The position numbers were made by a program, and so were the translations under genes. This document shows positions 63,333-64,000 of a stretch of 64,000 nucleotides of DNA, piece after piece. The stretch's first letter is position 1. Each line of letters opens with the position of its first letter. Under the pieces are notes generated by a model. The model ran no database searches. It was not told the DNA's origin and was given only the letters and a program-made list of their open reading frames with translations. Source of the DNA: Symbiodinium sp. CCMP2592. Its lineage: Eukaryota > Sar > Dinophyceae > Suessiales > Symbiodiniaceae. The stretch is from contig CAJNDT010001313.1 in NCBI GenBank assembly GCA_905221615.1, positions 766,501-830,500 on the forward strand, read 5' to 3'.

Positions 63333-64000
63333 TAGGGTTCCGCGTTGAGGGTTTAGGGTTAAGGGTGTCGCGTATTTGTTTCTTTCGGATATAAGGCTTG
63401 GCTTTTCGGTGCTTCAGTTGTGGACTTGGGCAGAGTCGAGATGTCGGTGTCGGCACTTAAGTTTTCTGTGATGTTGCCTCGTGGTTCAGTGGCTCCATGA
63501 GAATTTGCGAATTCACAGGGAGCCCCTTGACGGGCAAAAGGCGATCCGAACCCGAGTCACCAGTTGGAGGAAGCTGCAGCCCCTGAAGCTCGAATAACGG
63601 TTTGAGGTTTAGGGCTGTAAGATTCGCGGTTTGAGGTTTATATAGGGCTGTAAGGTTTACGGTTTGAGGCTTAGAGCTTTAAGGTTTACGGTTTGAGGTG
63701 TATCATCGGATCAGTGCAGGTCGTATAGGGCCCCGCAAAAACCATTAGGTTTGATCTCTTGGGCTTCAAGGGCTTCGGTCATTTGGCACGGCATTGGATT
63801 GAGCGCTGCAGGCCTTGCACGCCAAGCAAACACATGAATCCTGCACCCCTTAGAACCCTGAGAATTTACATCCTAAGAAACTCTAATCCATAATAAGCCT
63901 GCAAACCCTAATTAATTAACCCCTAAACCCCTGAACCCTAGACTTTATAAACTTCAGGCAACAGGAGTTTCGGTCCAGGCTTAGCTTTGGTTCCGTTTCA
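63333..64000. other. Intergenic DNA to window end
   Basis: GGTTTGAGGTTTA / GGCTGTAAG motifs repeat at 63598-63700. CCCTAA motifs occur at 63900-63940. No coding signal. Confidence 0.5.

Overview
The window looks like nuclear DNA of a dinoflagellate. The evidence is: TTTAGGG/CCCTAAA telomere-type repeats scattered through non-telomeric DNA; many short palindromic elements between them; a relic of the dinoflagellate spliced-leader sequence near 44.9 kb; and multi-exon genes with short introns, some with GC donors and TGAG|G acceptors. I cannot name the species. A run of 100 N (33,358-33,457) is a scaffold join, so statements that cross it depend on the scaffolding being right.

Layout. (1) 1-31.7 kb is repeat-dominated with no gene I can support. 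It holds interstitial TTTAGGG/CCCTAAA arrays, at least four MITE-like palindrome families (family 1 has 13 copies in the window), single palindromes, microsatellites, and a 55-bp tandem array at 17.64-18.50 kb with a three-unit higher-order pattern. (2) 31.69-32.11 kb is an exact-looking 211-bp tandem duplication, followed by about 1.2 kb of AT-rich DNA and the gap. (3) 33.46-37.75 kb is a retrotransposon pol fragment: HHCC zinc-binding domain, DD35E integrase core, SH3-like integrase C-terminus, an unassigned domain, and then a Ty3/gypsy-like reverse transcriptase ending soon after YVDD. It is interrupted by one in-frame TAG. (4) 38.08-44.37 kb is one ORF of about 2,097 codons with an N-terminal Tpt1/KptA-like RNA 2'-phosphotransferase domain, proline-rich linkers, a C2H2 finger, two RanBP2-type fingers, an RG-rich patch, a hydrophobic segment, a SWIM finger and a C-terminal phospholipase-D-like domain. 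(5) 44.9-51.36 kb carries the spliced-leader relic, a 300-bp CTA microsatellite and gene A, an eight-exon gene of about 1,500 codons that resembles a DDE-type transposase of a kind I associate with dinoflagellates. (6) About 54.0-56.1 kb is gene B, a partly resolved gene with a basic C-terminal tail. (7) 56.86-56.91 kb is an inverted relative of the 31.8/32.0-kb repeat. (8) 57-64 kb returns to the repeat landscape of the first 31 kb.

How the parts relate. The 32-57 kb block differs from both flanks: it is almost free of TTTAGGG/MITE DNA, is bounded by related inverted repeats and contains all recognisable coding sequence. It may be a large mobile unit with a transposase-like gene (A), with the retroelement pieces inserted into it, but this is inference. 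The most notable system is the retroelement-associated ORF that combines a Tpt1-like RNA 2'-phosphotransferase with SWIM and PLD-like domains beside an integrase-before-RT pol. Several genes are interrupted (one TAG, two one-base homopolymer frameshifts), so decay or assembly error is likely in places.
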